A DNA stretch of 64,000 nt, taken from positions 372,001-436,000 of the forward strand of contig CAXKVF010000078.1 of NCBI GenBank assembly GCA_964057225.1. The letters are read 5' to 3'. Positions 12,326 to 27,108 of the stretch are shown here, one piece after another. Numbering within the stretch: position 1 is the stretch's first letter; every line of letters begins with the position of its first letter. Source of the DNA: Auanema rhodensis (taxonomy: Eukaryota > Nematoda > Chromadorea > Rhabditida > Rhabditidae). The position numbers and the translations under genes were made by a program. The notes below the pieces were generated by a model. The model was not told the DNA's origin and did not search any database. It saw only the letters and a program-made list of their open reading frames with translations.

Positions 12326-14085
12326 GAATCTAATTTTGAAAACCGCATCTCTTTATCTTTCACGTGAAGCGAGTTACATACCAAGTGCACATCACGTGTA
12401 CATTTAATTAGCATAAATTAAAGTTCACGTAAATTTCAAAATCATGGTTACCATGCACCAATATCAATAAAAATTTGTTTTTAGACTAATATGGACATGA
12501 GGAATCTAATTTTGAAAACCGCATCTCTTTATCTTTCACGTGAAGCGAGTTACATACCAAGTGCACATCACGTGTACATTTAATTAGCATAAATTAAAGT
12601 TCACGTAAATTTCAAAGTCATGGTTACCATGCACCAATATCAATAAAAATTTGTTTTTAGACTAATATGGACATGAGGAATCTAATTTTGAAAACCGCAT
12701 CTCTTTATCTTTCACGTGAAGCGAGTTACATACCAAGTGCACATCACGTGTACATTTAATTAGCATAAATTAAAGTTCACGTAAATTTCAAAGTCGTGGT
12801 TACCATGCACCAATATCAATAAAAATTCGTTTTTAGACTAATATGGACATGGGGAATCTAATTTTGAAAACCGCATCTCTTTATCTTTCACGTGAAGCGA
12901 GTTACATACCAAGTGCACATCACGTGTACATTTAATTAGCATAAATTAAAGTTCACGTAAATTTCAAAGTCATGGTTACCATGCACCAATATCAATAAAA
13001 ATTAGTTTTTAGACTAATATGGACATGGGGAATCTAATTTTGAAAACCGCATCTCTTTATCTTTCACGTGAAGCGAGTTACATACCAAGTGCACATCACG
13101 TGTACATTTAATTAGCATAAATTAAAGTTCACGTAAATTTCAAAGTCGTGGTTACCATGCACCAATATCAATAAAAATTCGTTTTTAGACTAATATGGAC
13201 ATGGGGAATCTAACTTTGAAAACCGCATCTCTTTATCTTTCACGTGAAGCGAGTTACATACCAAGTGCACATCACGTGTACATTTAATTAGCATAAATTA
13301 AAGTTCACGTAAATTTCAAAATCATGGTTACCATGCACCAATATCAATAAAAATTTGTTTTTAGACTAATATGGACATGAGGAATCCAATTTTGAAAACC
13401 GCATCTCTTTATCTTTCACGTGAAGCGAGTTACATACCAAGTGCACATCACGTGTACATTTAATTAGCATAAATTAAAGTTCACGTAAATTTCAAAGTCA
13501 TGGTTACCATGCACCAATATCAATAAAAATTTGTTTTTAGACTAATATGGACATGAGGAATCTAATTTTGAAAACCGCATCTCTTTATCTTTCACGTGAA
13601 GCGAGTTACATACCAAGTGCACATCACGTGTACATTTAATAAGCATAAATTAAAGTTCACGTAAATTTCAAAGTCGTGGTTACCATGCACCAATATCAAT
13701 AAAAATTCGTTTTTAGACTAATATGGACATGGGGAATCTAATTTTGAAAACCGCATCTCTTTATCTTTCACGTGAAGCGAGTTACATACCAAGTGCACAT
13801 CACGTGTACATTTAATTAGCATAAATTAAAGTTCACGTAAATTTCAAAGTCATGGTTACCATGCACCAATATCAATAAAAATCAGTTTTTAGACTAATAT
13901 GGACATGGGGAATCTAATTTTGAAAACCGCATCTCTTTATCTTTCACGTGAAGCGAGTTACATACCAAGTGCACATCACGTGTACATTTAATTAGCATAA
14001 ATTAAAGTTCACGTAAATTTCAAAGTCGTGGTTACCATGCACCAATATCAATAAAAATTCGTTTTTAGACTAATATGGACATGGG
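12326..14085 (+). repeat. 5-monomer HOR (880 bp x 2)
   Basis: 12326-13205 and 13206-14085 share the series CAAAATCATGG, consensus followed by GAGGAATC, GTCGTGG/ATTCG, an ATTAG-type variant at p149-152, GTCGTGG/ATTCG. Differences between copies are CTAACTTTG in the first monomer of copy 2, GAGGAATCC, AATAAGCAT at 13558, and ATCAG in place of ATTAG at 13734. A third copy starts with CTAACTTTG at 14086 but then changes. Confidence 0.85.
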
Positions 14086-14613
14086 GAATCTAACTTTGAA
14101 AACCGCATCTCTTTATCTTTCACGTGAAGCGAGTTACATACCAAGTGCACATCACGTGTACATTTAATTAGCATAAATTAAAGTTCACGTAAATTTCAAA
14201 GTCATGGTTACCATGCACCAATATCAATAAAAATTTGTTTTTAGACTAATATGGACATGAGGAATCTAATTTTGAAAACCGCATCTCTTTATCTTTCACG
14301 TGAAGCGAGTTACATACCAAGTGCACATCACGTGTACATTTAATTAGCATAAATTAAAGTTCACGTAAATTTCAAAGTCATGGTTACCATGCACCAATAT
14401 CAATAAAAATTTGTTTTTAGACTAATATGGACATGGGCAATCTAATTTTGAGAACCGCATCTCTTTATCTTTCACGTGAAGCGAGTTACATACCAAGTGC
14501 ACATCACGTGTACATTTAATTAGCATAAATTAAAGTTCACGTAAATTTCAAAGTCATGGTTACCATGCACCAATATCAATAAAAATTTGTTTTTAGACTA
14601 ATATGGACATGGG

Positions 14614-16549
14614 GAATCTAATTTTGAAAACCGCATCTCTTTATCTTTCACGTGAAGCGAGTTACATACCAAGTGCACATCACGTGTACATTTAATTAGC
14701 ATAAATTAAAGTTCACGTAAATTTCAAAGTCATGGTTACCATGCACCAATATCAATAAAATTTTGTTTTTAGACTAATATGGACATGGGGAATCTAATTT
14801 TGAAAACCGCATCTCTTTATCTTTCACGTGAAGCGAGTTACATACCAAGTGCACATCACGTGTACATTTAATTAGCATAAATTAAAGTTCACGTAAATTT
14901 CAAAGTCATGGTTACCACGCACCAATATCAATAAAAATTTGTTTTTAGACTAATATTGACATGGGGAATCTAATTTTGAAAACCGCATCTCTTTATCTTT
15001 CACGTGAAGCAAGTTACATACCAAGTGCACATCACGTGTACATTTAATTAGCATAAATTAAAGCTCACGTAAATTTCAAAGTCATGGTTACCATGAAGCA
15101 ATATCAATAAAAATTTGTTTTTAGACTAATATGGACATGGGGAATCTAATTTTGAAAACCGCATCTCTTTATCTTTCACGTGAAGCGAGTTACATACCAA
15201 GTGCACATCACGTGTACATTTAATTAGCATAAATTATAGTTCACGTAAATTTCAAAGTCATGGTTACCATGAACCAATATCAATAAAAATTTGTTTTTAG
15301 ACTAATATGGACATGGGGAATCTAATTTTGAAAACCGCATCTCTTTATCTTTCACGTGAAGCGAGTTACATACCAAGTGCACATCACGTGTACATTTAAT
15401 TAGCATAAATTAAAGTTCACGTAAATTTCAAAGTCATGGTTACCATGCACCAATATCAATAAAAATTTGTTTTTAGACTAATATGGACATGGGGAATCTA
15501 ATTTTGAAAACCGCATCTCTTTATCTTTCACGTGAAGCGAGTTACATACCAAGTGCACATCAAGTGTACATTTAATTAGCATAAATTAAAGTTCACGTAA
15601 ATTTCAAAGTCATGGTTACCATGCACCAATATCAATAAAAATTTTTTTGTAGACTAATATGGACATGGGGAATCTAATTTTGAGAACCGCATCTCTTTAT
15701 CTTTCACGTGAAGCGAGTTACATACCAAGTGCACATCACGTGTACATTTAATTAGCATAAATTAAAGTTCACGTAAATTTCAAAGTCATGGTTACCATGC
15801 ACCAATATCAATAAAAATTTGTTTTTAGACTAATATGGACATGAGGAATCTAATTTTGAAAACCGCATCTCTTTATCTTTCACGTGAAGCGAGTTACATA
15901 CCAAGTGCACATCACGTGTACATTTAATTAGCATAAATTAAAGTTCACGTAAATTTCAAAGTCATGGTTACCATGCACCAATATCAATAAAAATTTGTTT
16001 TTAGACTAATATGGACATGAGGAATCTAATTTTGAAAACCGCATCTCTTTATCTTTCACGTGAAGCGAGTTACATACCAAGTGCACATCACGTGTACATT
16101 TAATTAGCATAAATTAAAGTTCACGTAAATTTCAAAGTCGTGGTTACCATGCACCAATATCAATAAAAATTCGTTTTTAGACTAATATGGACATGGGGAA
16201 TCAAATTTTGAAAACCGCATCTCTTTATCTTTCACGTGAAGCGAGTTACATACCAAGTGCACATCACGTGTACATTTAATTAGCATAAATTAAAGTTCAC
16301 GTAAATTTCAAAGTCATGGTTACCATGCACCAATATCAATAAAAATTTGTTTTTAGACTAATATGGACATGAGGAATCTAATTTTGAAAACCGCATCTCT
16401 TTATCTTTCACGTGAAGCGAGTTACATACCAAGTGCACATCACGTGTACATTTAATTAGCATAAATTAAAGTTCACGTAAATTTCAAAGTCGTGGTTACC
16501 ATGCACCAATATCAATAAAAATTCGTTTTTAGACTAATATGGACATGGG
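14614..16549 (+). repeat. About 25-monomer HOR, partial copy A (11 monomers)
   Basis: Diagnostic order: AAATTTTG (14614), ACCACGCACC followed by ATATTGACATG (14790), an extra monomer with GAAGCAAG and AAGCTCACG (14966), AATTATAG (15142), consensus (15318), CATCAAGTG with TTTTTTTGTAG (15494), two GAGG-linked monomers, GTCGTGG/ATTCG (16022), GAATCAAATT (16198), GTCGTGG/ATTCG (16374). The same series without the extra monomer recurs from 18662 and from 23063. Confidence 0.8.
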
Positions 16550-18661
16550 GAATCTAATTTTGAAAACCGCATCTCTTTATCTTTCACGTGAAGCGAGTTA
16601 CATACCAAGTGCACATCACGTGTACATTTAATTAGCATAAATTAAAGTTCACGTAAATTTGAAAGTCATGGTTACCATGCACCAATATCAATAAAAATTA
16701 GTTTTTAGACTAATATGGACATGGGGAATCTAATTTTGAAAACCGCATCTCTTTATCTTTCACGTGAAGCGAGTTACATACCAAGTGCACATCACGTGTA
16801 CATTTAATTAGCATAAATTAAAGTTCACGTAAATTTCAAAGTCGTGGTTACCATGCACCAATATCAATAAAAATTCGTTTTTAGACTAATATGGACATGG
16901 GGAATCTAACTTTGAAAACCGCATCTCTTTATCTTTCACGTGAAGCGAGTTACATACCAAGTGCACATCACGTGTACATTTAATTAGCATAAATTAAAGT
17001 TCACGTAAATTTCAAAGTCATGGTTACCATGCACCAATATCAATAAAAATTTGTTTTTAGACTAATATGGACATGAGGAATCTAATTTTGAAAACCGCAT
17101 CTCTTTATCTTTCACGTGAAGCGAGTTACATACCAAGTGCACATCACGTGTACATTTAATTAGCATAAATTAAAGTTCACGTAAATTTCAAAGTCATGGT
17201 TACCATGCACCAATATCAATAAAAATTTGTTTTTAGACTAATATGGACATGGGGAATCTAATTTTGAAAACCGCATCTCTTTATCTTTCACGTGAAGCGA
17301 GTTACATACCAAGTGCACATCACGTGTACATTTAATTAGCATAAATTAAAGTTCACGTAAATTTCAAAGTCATGGTTACCATGCACCAATATCAATAAAA
17401 ATTTGTTTTTAGACTAATATGGACATGGGGAATCTAATTTTGAAAACCGCATCTCTTTATCTTTCACGTGAAGCGAGTTACATACCAAGTGCACATCACG
17501 TGTACATTTAATTAGCATAAATTAAAGTTCACGTAAATTTCAAAGTCATGGTTACCATGAAGCAATATCAATAAAAATTTGTTTTTAGACTAATATGGAC
17601 ATGGGGAATCTAATTTTGAAAACCGCATCTCTTTATCTTTCACGTGAAGCGAGTTACATACCAAGTGCACATCACGTGTACATTTAATTAGCATAAATTA
17701 AAGTTCACGTAAATTTCAAAGTCATGGTTACCATGAACCAATATCAATAAAAATTTGTTTTTAGACTAATATGGACATGGGGAATCTAATTTTGAAAACC
17801 GCATCTCTTTATCTTTCACGTGAAGCGAGTTACATACCAAGTGCACATCACGTGTACATTTAATTAGCATAAATTAAAGTTCACGTAAATTTCAAAGTCA
17901 TGGTTACCATGCACCAATATCAATAAAAATTAGTTTTTAGACTAATATGGACATGGGGAATCTAATTTTGAAAACCGCATCTCTTTATCTTTCACGTGAA
18001 GCGAGTTACATACCAAGTGCACATCACGTGTACATTTAATTAGCATAAATTAAAGTTCACGTAAATTTCAAAGTCGTGGTTACCATGCACCAATATCAAT
18101 AAAAATTCGTTTTTAGACTAATATGGACATGGGGAATCTAACTTTGAAAACCGCATCTCTTTATCTTTCACGTGAAGCGAGTTACATACCAAGTGCACAT
18201 CACGTGTACATTTAATTAGCATAAATTAAAGTTCACGTAAATTTCAAAGTCATGGTTACCATGAACCAATATCAATAAAAATTTGTTTTTAGACTAATAT
18301 GGACATGGGGAATCTAATTTTGAAAACCGCATCTCTTTATCTTTCACGTGAAGCGAGTTACATACCAAGTGCACATCACGTGTACATTTAATTAGCATAA
18401 ATTAAAGTTCACGTAAATTTCAAAGTCATGGTTACCATGCACCAATATCAATAAAAATTAGTTTTTAGACTAATATGGACATGGGGAATCTAATTTTGAA
18501 AACCGCATCTCTTTATCTTTCACGTGAAGCGAGTTACATACCAAGTGCACATCACGTGTACATTTAATTAGCATAAATTAAAGTTCACGTAAATTTCAAA
18601 GTCGTGGTTACCATGCACCAATATCAATAAAAATTCGTTTTTAGACTAATATGGACATGGG
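16550..18661 (+). repeat. Linker monomers with a 3-monomer duplication (17782-18309, 18310-18837)
   Basis: From 16550 the ATTAG, GTCGTGG/ATTCG, CTAACTTTG triplet appears. It recurs at 17782-18309 and directly again at 18310-18837, 528 bp apart. Between them are consensus-like monomers and an ATGAAGC/ATGAACC pair (17430, 17606) that recalls the 12-monomer HOR. The monomer at 16550 has a private TTTGAAAGTC change. Confidence 0.75.
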
Positions 18662-21600
18662 GAATCTAACTTTGAAAACCGCATCTCTTTATCTTTCACG
18701 TGAAGCGAGTTACATACCAAGTGCACATCACGTGTACATTTAATTAGCATAAATTAAAGTTCACGTAAATTTCAAAGTCATGGTTACCATGCACCAATAT
18801 CAATAAAATTTTGTTTTTAGACTAATATGGACATGTGGAATCTAATTTTGAAAACCGCATCTCTTTATCTTTCACGTGAAGCGAGTTACATACCAAGTGC
18901 ACATCACGTGTACATTTAATTAGCATAAATTAAAGTTCACGTAAATTTCAAAGTCATGGTTACCACGCACCAATATCAATAAAAATTTGTTTTTAGACTA
19001 ATATTGACATGGGGAATCTAATTTTGAAAACCGCATCTCTTTATCTTTCACGTGAAGCGAGTTACATACCAAGTGCACATCACGTGTACATTTAATTAGC
19101 ATAAATTATAGTTCACGTAAATTTCAAAGTCATGGTTACCATGAACCAATATCAATAAAAATTTGTTTTTAGACTAATATGGACATGGGGAATCTAATTT
19201 TGAAAACCGCATCTCTTTATCTTTCACGTGAAGCGAGTTACATACCAAGTGCACATCACGTGTACATTTAATTAGCATAAATTAAAGTTCACGTAAATTT
19301 CAAAGTCATGGTTACCATGCACCAATATCAATAAAAATTTGTTTTTAGACTAATATGGACATGGGGAATCTAATTTTGAAAACCGCATCTCTTTATCTTT
19401 CACGTGAAGCGAGTTACATACCAAGTGCACATCAAGTGTACATTTAATTAGCATAAATTAAAGTTCACGTAAATTTCAAAGTCATGGTTACCATGCACCA
19501 ATATCAATAAAAATTTTTTTGTAGACTAATATGGACATGGGGAATCTAATTTTGAAAACCGCATCTCTTTATCTTTCACGTGAAGCGAGTTACATACCAA
19601 GTGCACATCACGTGTACATTTAATTAGCATAAATTAAAGTTCACGTAAATTTCAAAGTCATGGTTACCATGCACCAATATCAATAAAAATTTGTTTTTAG
19701 ACTAATATGGACATGAGGAATCTAATTTTGAAAACCGCATCTCTTTATCTTTCACGTGAAGCGAGTTACATACCAAGTGCACATCACGTGTACATTTAAT
19801 TAGCATAAATTAAAGTTCACGTAAATTTCAAAGTCATGGTTACCATGCACCAATATCAATAAAAATTTGTTTTTAGACTAATATGGACATGAGGAATCTA
19901 ATTTTGAAAACCGCATCTCTTTATCTTTCACGTGAAGCGAGTTACATACCAAGTGCACATCACGTGTACATTTAATTAGCATAAATTAAAGTTCACGTAA
20001 ATTTCAAAGTCGTGGTTACCATGCACCAATATCAATAAAAATTCGTTTTTAGACTAATATGGACATGGGGAATCAAATTTTGAAAACCGCATCTCTTTAT
20101 CTTTCACGTGAAGCGAGTTACATACCAAGTGCACATCACGTGTACATTTAATTAGCATAAATTAAAGTTCACGTAAATTTCAAAGTCATGGTTACCATGC
20201 ACCAATATCAATAAAAATTTGTTTTTAGACTAATATGGACATGGGGAATCTAATTTTGAAAACCGCATCTCTTTATCTTTCACGTGAAGCGAGTTACATA
20301 CCAAGTGCACATCACGTGTACATTTAATTAGCATAAATTAAAGTTCACGTAAATTTCAAAGTCGTGGTTACCATGCACCAATATCAATAAAAATTCGTTT
20401 TTAGACTAATATGGACATGGGGAATCTAACTTTGAAAACCGCATCTCTTTATCTTTCACGTGAAGCGAGTTACATACCAAGTGCACATCACGTGTACATT
20501 TAATTAGCATAAATTAAAGTTCACGTAAATTTCAAAGTCATGGTTACCATGCACCAATATCAATAAAAATTTGTTTTTAGACTAATATGGACATGAGGAA
20601 TCTAATTTTGAAAACCGCATCTCTTTAACTTTTTACGTGAAGCGAGTTACATACCAAGTGCACATCACGTGTACATTTAATTAGCATAAATTAAAGTTCA
20701 CGTAAATTTCAAAGTCATGGTTACCATGCACCAATATCAATAAAAATTTGTTTTTAGACTAATATGGACATGGGCAATCTAATTTTGAGAACCGCATCTC
20801 TTTATCTTTCACGTGAAGCGAGTTACATACCAAGTGCACATCACGTGTACATTTAATTAGCATAAATTAAAGTTCACGTAAATTTCAAAGTCATGGTTAC
20901 CATGCACCAATATCAATAAAAATTTGTTTTTAGACTAATATGGACATGGGGAATCTAATTTTGAAAACCGCATCTCTTTATCTTTCACGTGAAGCGAGTT
21001 ACATACCAAGTGCACATCACGTGTACATTTAATTAGCATAAATTAAAGTTCACGTAAATTTCAAAGTCATGGTTACCATGCACCAATATCAATAAAAATT
21101 TGTTTTTAGACTAATATGGACATGGGCAATCTAATTTTGAGAACCGCATCTCTTAATCTTTCACGTGAAGCGAGTTACATACCAAGTGCACATCACGTGT
21201 ACATTTAATTAGCATAAATTAAAGTTCACGTAAATTTCAAAGTCATGGTTACCATGCACCAATATCAATAAAAATTTGTTTTTAGACTAATATGGACATG
21301 GGGAATCTAATTTTGAAAACCGCATCTCTTTATCTTTCACGTGAAGCGAGTTACATACCAAGTGCACATCACGTGTACATTTAATTAGCATAAATTAAAG
21401 TTCACGTAAATTTCAAAGTCATGGTTACCATGAACCAATATCAATAAAAATTTGTTTTTAGACTAATATGGACATGAGGAATCTAATTTTGAAAACCGCA
21501 TCTCTTTATCTTTCACGTGAAGCGAGTTACATACCAAGTGCACATCACGTTTACATTTAATTAGCATAAATTAAAGTTCACGTAAATTTCAAAGTCATGG

Positions 21601-23062
21601 TTACCATGCACCAATATCAATAAAAATTTGTTTTTAGACTAATATGAACATGAGGAATCTAATTTTGAAAACCGCATCTCTTTATCTTTCACGTGAAGCG
21701 AGTTACATACCAAGTGCACATCACGTGTACATTTAATTAGCATAAATTAAAGTTCACGTAAATTTCAAAGTCATGGTTACCATGCACCAATATCAATAAA
21801 AATTTGTTTTTAGACTAATATGGACATGGGGAATCTAATTTTGAAAACCGCATCTCTTTATCTTTCACGTGAAGCGAGTTACATACCAAGTGCACATCAC
21901 GTGTACATTTAATTAGCATAAATTAAAGTTCACGTAAATTTCAAAGTCGTGGTTACCATGCACCAATATCAATAAAAATTTGTTTTTAGACTAATCTGGA
22001 CATGAGGAATCTAACTTTGAAAACCGCATCTCTTTATCTTTCACGTGAAGCGAGTTACATACCAAGTGCACATCACGTGTACATTTAATTAGCATAAATT
22101 AAAGTTCACGTAAATTTCAAAGTCATGGTTACCATGCACCAATATCAATAAAAATTTGTTTTTAGACTAATATGGACATGAGGAATCTAATTTTGAAAAC
22201 CGCATCTCTTTATCTTTCACGTGAAGCGAGTTACATACCAAGTGCACATCAAGTGTACATTTAATTAGCATAAATTAAAGTTCACGTAAATTTCAAAGTC
22301 ATGGTTACCATGCACCAATATCAATAAAAATTTTTTTGTAGACTAATATGGACATGGGGAATCTAATTTTGAAAACCGCATCTCTTTATCTTTCACGTGA
22401 AGCGAGTTACATACCAAGTGCACATCACGTGTACATTTAATTAGCATAAATTAAAGTTCACGTAAATTTCAAAGTCATGGTTACCATGCACCAATATCAA
22501 TAAAAATTTGTTTTTAGACTAATATGGACATGAGGAATCTAATTTTGAAAACCGCATCTCTTTATCTTTCACGTGAAGCGAGTTACATACCAAGTGCACA
22601 TCACGTGTACATTTAATTAGCATAAATTAAAGTTCACGTAAATTTCAAAGTCATGGTTACCATGCACCAATATCAATAAAAATTTGTTTTTAGACTAATA
22701 TGGACATGAGGAATCTAATTTTGAAAACCGCATCTCTTTATCTTTCACGTGAAGCGAGTTACATACCAAGTGCACATCACGTGTACATTTAATTAGCATA
22801 AATTAAAGTTCACGTAAATTTCAAAGTCATGGTTACCATGCACCAATATCAATAAAAATTAGTTTTTAGACTAATATGGACATGGGGAATCTAATTTTGA
22901 AAACCGCATCTCTTTATCTTTCACGTGAAGCGAGTTACATACCAAGTGCACATCACGTGTACATTTAATTAGCATAAATTAAAGTTCACGTAAATTTCAA
23001 AGTCGTGGTTACCATGCACCAATATCAATAAAAATTCGTTTTTAGACTAATATGGACATGGG
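18662..23062 (+). repeat. 25-monomer HOR, copy B (4401 bp)
   Basis: The copy runs from the CTAACTTTG monomer at 18662 to the monomer before the next matching CTAACTTTG at 23063. Landmarks are AAATTTTG (18662), ACCACGCACC with ATATTGAC (18838), AATTATAG (19014), the TTTTTTTGTAG monomer (19366), GAATCAAATT (20070), two GGCAATCT/GAGAACC monomers (20775, 21127), CACGTTTAC (21479), AATCTGG (21831) and a second TTTTTTTGTAG monomer (22183). It contains the window's only 177-bp monomer (20598-20774), which explains why the length is 4401 and not 4400. Confidence 0.85.
20598..20774 (+). repeat. Only 177-bp monomer
   Basis: CTCTTTAACTTTTTACGTG replaces the usual CTCTTTATCTTTCACGTG. This adds one base, changes two more and removes the first palindrome. 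The matching monomer in the next HOR copy (24998) lacks these changes, so they arose after the duplication or were lost there. Confidence 0.85.
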
Positions 23063-25877
23063 GAATCTAACTTTGAAAACCGCATCTCTTTATCTTTCAC
23101 GTGAAGCGAGTTACATACCAAGTGCACATCACGTGTACATTTAATTAGCATAAATTAAAGTTCACGTAAATTTCAAAGTCATGGTTACCATGCACCAATA
23201 TCAATAAAATTTTGTTTTTAGACTAATATGGACATGGGGAATCTAATTTTGAAAACCGCATCTCTTTATCTTTCACGTGAAGCGAGTTACATACCAAGTG
23301 CACATCACGTGTACATTTAATTAGCATAAATTAAAGTTCACGTAAATTTCAAAGTCATGGTTACCACGCACCAATATCAATAAAAATTTGTTTTTAGACT
23401 AATATTGACATGGGGAATCTAATTTTGAAAACCGCATCTCTTTATCTTTCACGTGAAGCGAGTTACATACCAAGTGCACATCACGTGTACATTTAATTAG
23501 CATAAATTATAGTTCACGTAAATTTCAAAGTCATGGTTACCATGAACCAATATCAATAAAAATTTGTTTTTAGACTAATATGGACATGGGGAATCTAATT
23601 TTGAAAACCGCATCTCTTTATCTTTCACGTGAAGCGAGTTACATACCAAGTGCACATCACGTGTACATTTAATTAGCATAAATTAAAGTTCACGTAAATT
23701 TCAAAGTCATGGTTACCATGCACCAATATCAATAAAAATTTGTTTTTAGACTAATATGGACATGGGGAATCTAATTTTGAAAACCGCATCTCTTTATCTT
23801 TCACGTGAAGCGAGTTACATACCAAGTGCACATCAAGTGTACATTTAATTAGCATAAATTAAAGTTCACGTAAATTTCAAAGTCATGGTTACCATGCACC
23901 AATATCAATAAAAATTTTTTTGTAGACTAATATGGACATGGGGAATCTAATTTTGAAAACCGCATCTCTTTATCTTTCACGTGAAGCGAGTTACATACCA
24001 AGTGCACATCACGTGTACATTTAATTAGCATAAATTAAAGTTCACGTAAATTTCAAAGTCATGGTTACCATGCACCAATATCAATAAAAATTTGTTTTTA
24101 GACTAATATGGACATGAGGAATCTAATTTTGAAAACCGCATCTCTTTATCTTTCACGTGAAGCGAGTTACATACCAAGTGCACATCACGTGTACATTTAA
24201 TTAGCATAAATTAAAGTTCACGTAAATTTCAAAGTCATGGTTACCATGCACCAATATCAATAAAAATTTGTTTTTAGACTAATATGGACATGAGGAATCT
24301 AATTTTGAAAACCGCATCTCTTTATCTTTCACGTGAAGCGAGTTACATACCAAGTGCACATCACGTGTACATTTAATTAGCATAAATTAAAGTTCACGTA
24401 AATTTCAAAGTCGTGGTTACCATGCACCAATATCAATAAAAATTCGTTTTTAGACTAATATGGACATGGGGAATCAAATTTTGAAAACCGCATCTCTTTA
24501 TCTTTCACGTGAAGCGAGTTACATACCAAGTGCACATCACGTGTACATTTAATTAGCATAAATTAAAGTTCACGTAAATTTCAAAGTCATGGTTACCATG
24601 CACCAATATCAATAAAAATTTGTTTTTAGACTAATATGGACATGGGGAATCTAATTTTGAAAACCGCATCTCTTTATCTTTCACGTGAAGCGAGTTACAT
24701 ACCAAGTGCACATCACGTGTACATTTAATTAGCATAAATTAAAGTTCACGTAAATTTCAAAGTCGTGGTTACCATGCACCAATATCAATAAAAATTCGTT
24801 TTTAGACTAATATGGACATGGGGAATCTAACTTTGAAAACCGCATCTCTTTATCTTTCACGTGAAGCGAGTTACATACCAAGTGCACATCACGTGTACAT
24901 TTAATTAGCATAAATTAAAGTTCACGTAAATTTCAAAGTCATGGTTACCATGCACCAATATCGATAAAATTTGTTTTTAGACTAATATGGACATGAGGAA
25001 TCTAATTTTGAAAACCGCATCTCTTTATCTTTCACGTGAAACGAGTTACATACCAAGTGCACATCACGTGTACATTTAATTAGCATAAATTAAAGTTCAC
25101 GTAAATTTCAAAGTCATGGTTACCATGCACCAATATCAATAACAATTTGTTTTTAGACTAATATGGACATGGGCAATCTAATTTTGAGAACCGCATCTCT
25201 TTATCTTTCACGTGAAGCGAGTTACATACCAAGTGCACATCACGTGTACATTTAATTAGCATAAATTAAAGTTCACGTAAATTTCAAAGTCATGGTTACC
25301 ATGCACCAATATCAATAAAAATTTGTTTTTAGACTAATATGGACATGGGGAATCTAATTTTGAAAACCGCATCTCTTTATCTTTCACGTGAAGCGAGTTA
25401 CATACCAAGTGCACATCACGTGTACATTTAATTAGCATAAATTAAAGTTCACGTAAATTTCAAAGTCATGGTTACCATGCACCAATATCAATAAAAATTT
25501 GTTTTTAGACTAATATGGACATGGGCAATCTAATTTTGAGAACCGCATCTCTTTATCTTTCACGTGAAGCGAGTTACATACCAAGTGCACATCACGTGTA
25601 CATTTAATTAGCATAAATTAAAGTTCACGTAAATTTCAAAGTCATGGTTACCATGCACCAATATCAATAAAAATTTGTTTTTAGACTAATATGGACATGG
25701 GGAATCTAATTTTGAAAACCGCATCTCTTTATCTTTCACGTGAAGCGAGTTACATACCAAGTGCACATCACGTGTACATTTAATTAGCATAAATTAAAGT
25801 TCACGTAAATTTCAAAGTCATGGTTACCATGAACCAATATCAATAAAAATTTGTTTTTAGACTAATATGGACATGGG
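23063..25877 (+). repeat. 25-monomer HOR, partial copy C (16 monomers)
   Basis: Sixteen monomers repeat copy B in order, with the starting landmarks at +4401. ACCACGCACC, ATATTGAC, AATTATAG, TTTTTTTGTAG, GAATCAAATT and both GGCAATCT monomers (25174, 25526) are all kept. Changes in this copy are TCGATAAAATTTG with one base lost (24823-24997), AAACGAG and AATAACAATTT (24998). From 25878 the order switches to another family. Confidence 0.85.
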
Positions 25878-26932
25878 GAATCTAATTTTGAAAACCGCAT
25901 CTCTTTATCTTTCACGTGAAGCGAGTTACATACCAAGTGCACATCACGTGTACATTTAATTAGCATAAATTAAAGTTCACGTAAATTTCAAAGTCATGGT
26001 TACCATGAACCAATATCAATAAAAATTTGTTTTTAGACTAATATGGACATGGGGAATCTAATTTTGAAAACCGCATCTCTTTATCTTTCACGTGAAGCGA
26101 GTTACATACCAAGTGCACATCACGTGTACATTTAATTAGCATAAATTAAAGTTCACGTAAATTTCAAAGTCATGGTTACCATGAAGCAATATCAATAAAA
26201 ATTTGTTTTTAGACTAATATGGACATGGGGAATCTAATTTTGAAAACCGCATCTCTTTATCTTTCACGTGAAGCGAGTTACATACCAAGTGCACATCACG
26301 TGTACATTTAATTAGCATAAATTAAAGTTCACGTAAATTTCAAAGTCATGGTTACCATGAAGCAATATCAATAAAAATTTCTTTTAGACTAATATGGACA
26401 TGGGGAATCTAATTTTGAAAACCGCATCTCTTTATCTTTCACGTGAAGCGAGTTACATACCAAGTGCACATCACGTGTACATTTAATTAGCATAAATTAA
26501 AGTTCACGTAAATTTCAAAGTCATGGTTACCATGAACCAATATCAATAAAAATTTGTTTTTAGACTAATATGGACATGGGAAATCTAATTTTGAAAACCG
26601 CATCTCTTTATCTTTCACGTGAAGCGAGTTACATACCAAGTGCACATCACGTGTACATTTAATTAGCATAAATTAAAGTTCACGTAAATTTCAAAGTCAT
26701 GGTTACCATGAAGCAATATCAATAAAAATTTGTTTTTAGACTAATATGGACATGGGGAATCTAATTTTGAAAACCGCATCTCTTTATCTTTCACGTGAAG
26801 CGAGTTACATACCAAGTGCACATCACGTGTACATTTAATTAGCATAAATTAAAGTTCACGTAAATTTCAAAGTCATGGTTACCATGCACCAATATCAATA
26901 AAAATTTGTTTTTAGACTAATATGGACATGGG
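25702..26932 (+). repeat. Seven-monomer block with a distant twin at 35909-37139
   Basis: Markers in order: ATGAACC (25702), ATGAACC (25878), ATGAAGC (26054), ATGAAGC with AATTTCTTTTAG and one base lost (26230-26404), ATGAACC (26405), GGGAAATCT leader with ATGAAGC (26581), consensus followed by GGGGGATCT (26757). The identical series, including the rare 175-bp monomer, starts at 35909, 10,207 bp away. Confidence 0.85.
26230..26404 (+). repeat. 175-bp monomer with AATTTCTTTTAG
   Basis: The A/T tract reads AAAAATTTCTTTTAG where most copies have AAAAATTTGTTTTTAG: one G-to-C change and one T lost. The same double change occurs in only one other monomer, 36437-36611, which identifies the two as copies. 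Confidence 0.9.
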
Positions 26933-27108
26933 GGATCTAATTTTGAAAACCGCATCTCTTTATCTTTCACGTGAAGCGAGTTACATACCAAGTGCACATC
27001 ACGTGTACATTTAATTAGCATAAATTAAAGTTCACGTAAATTTCAAAGTCATGGTTACCATGAAGCAATATCAATAAAAATTTGTTTTTAGACTAATATG
27101 GACATGGG

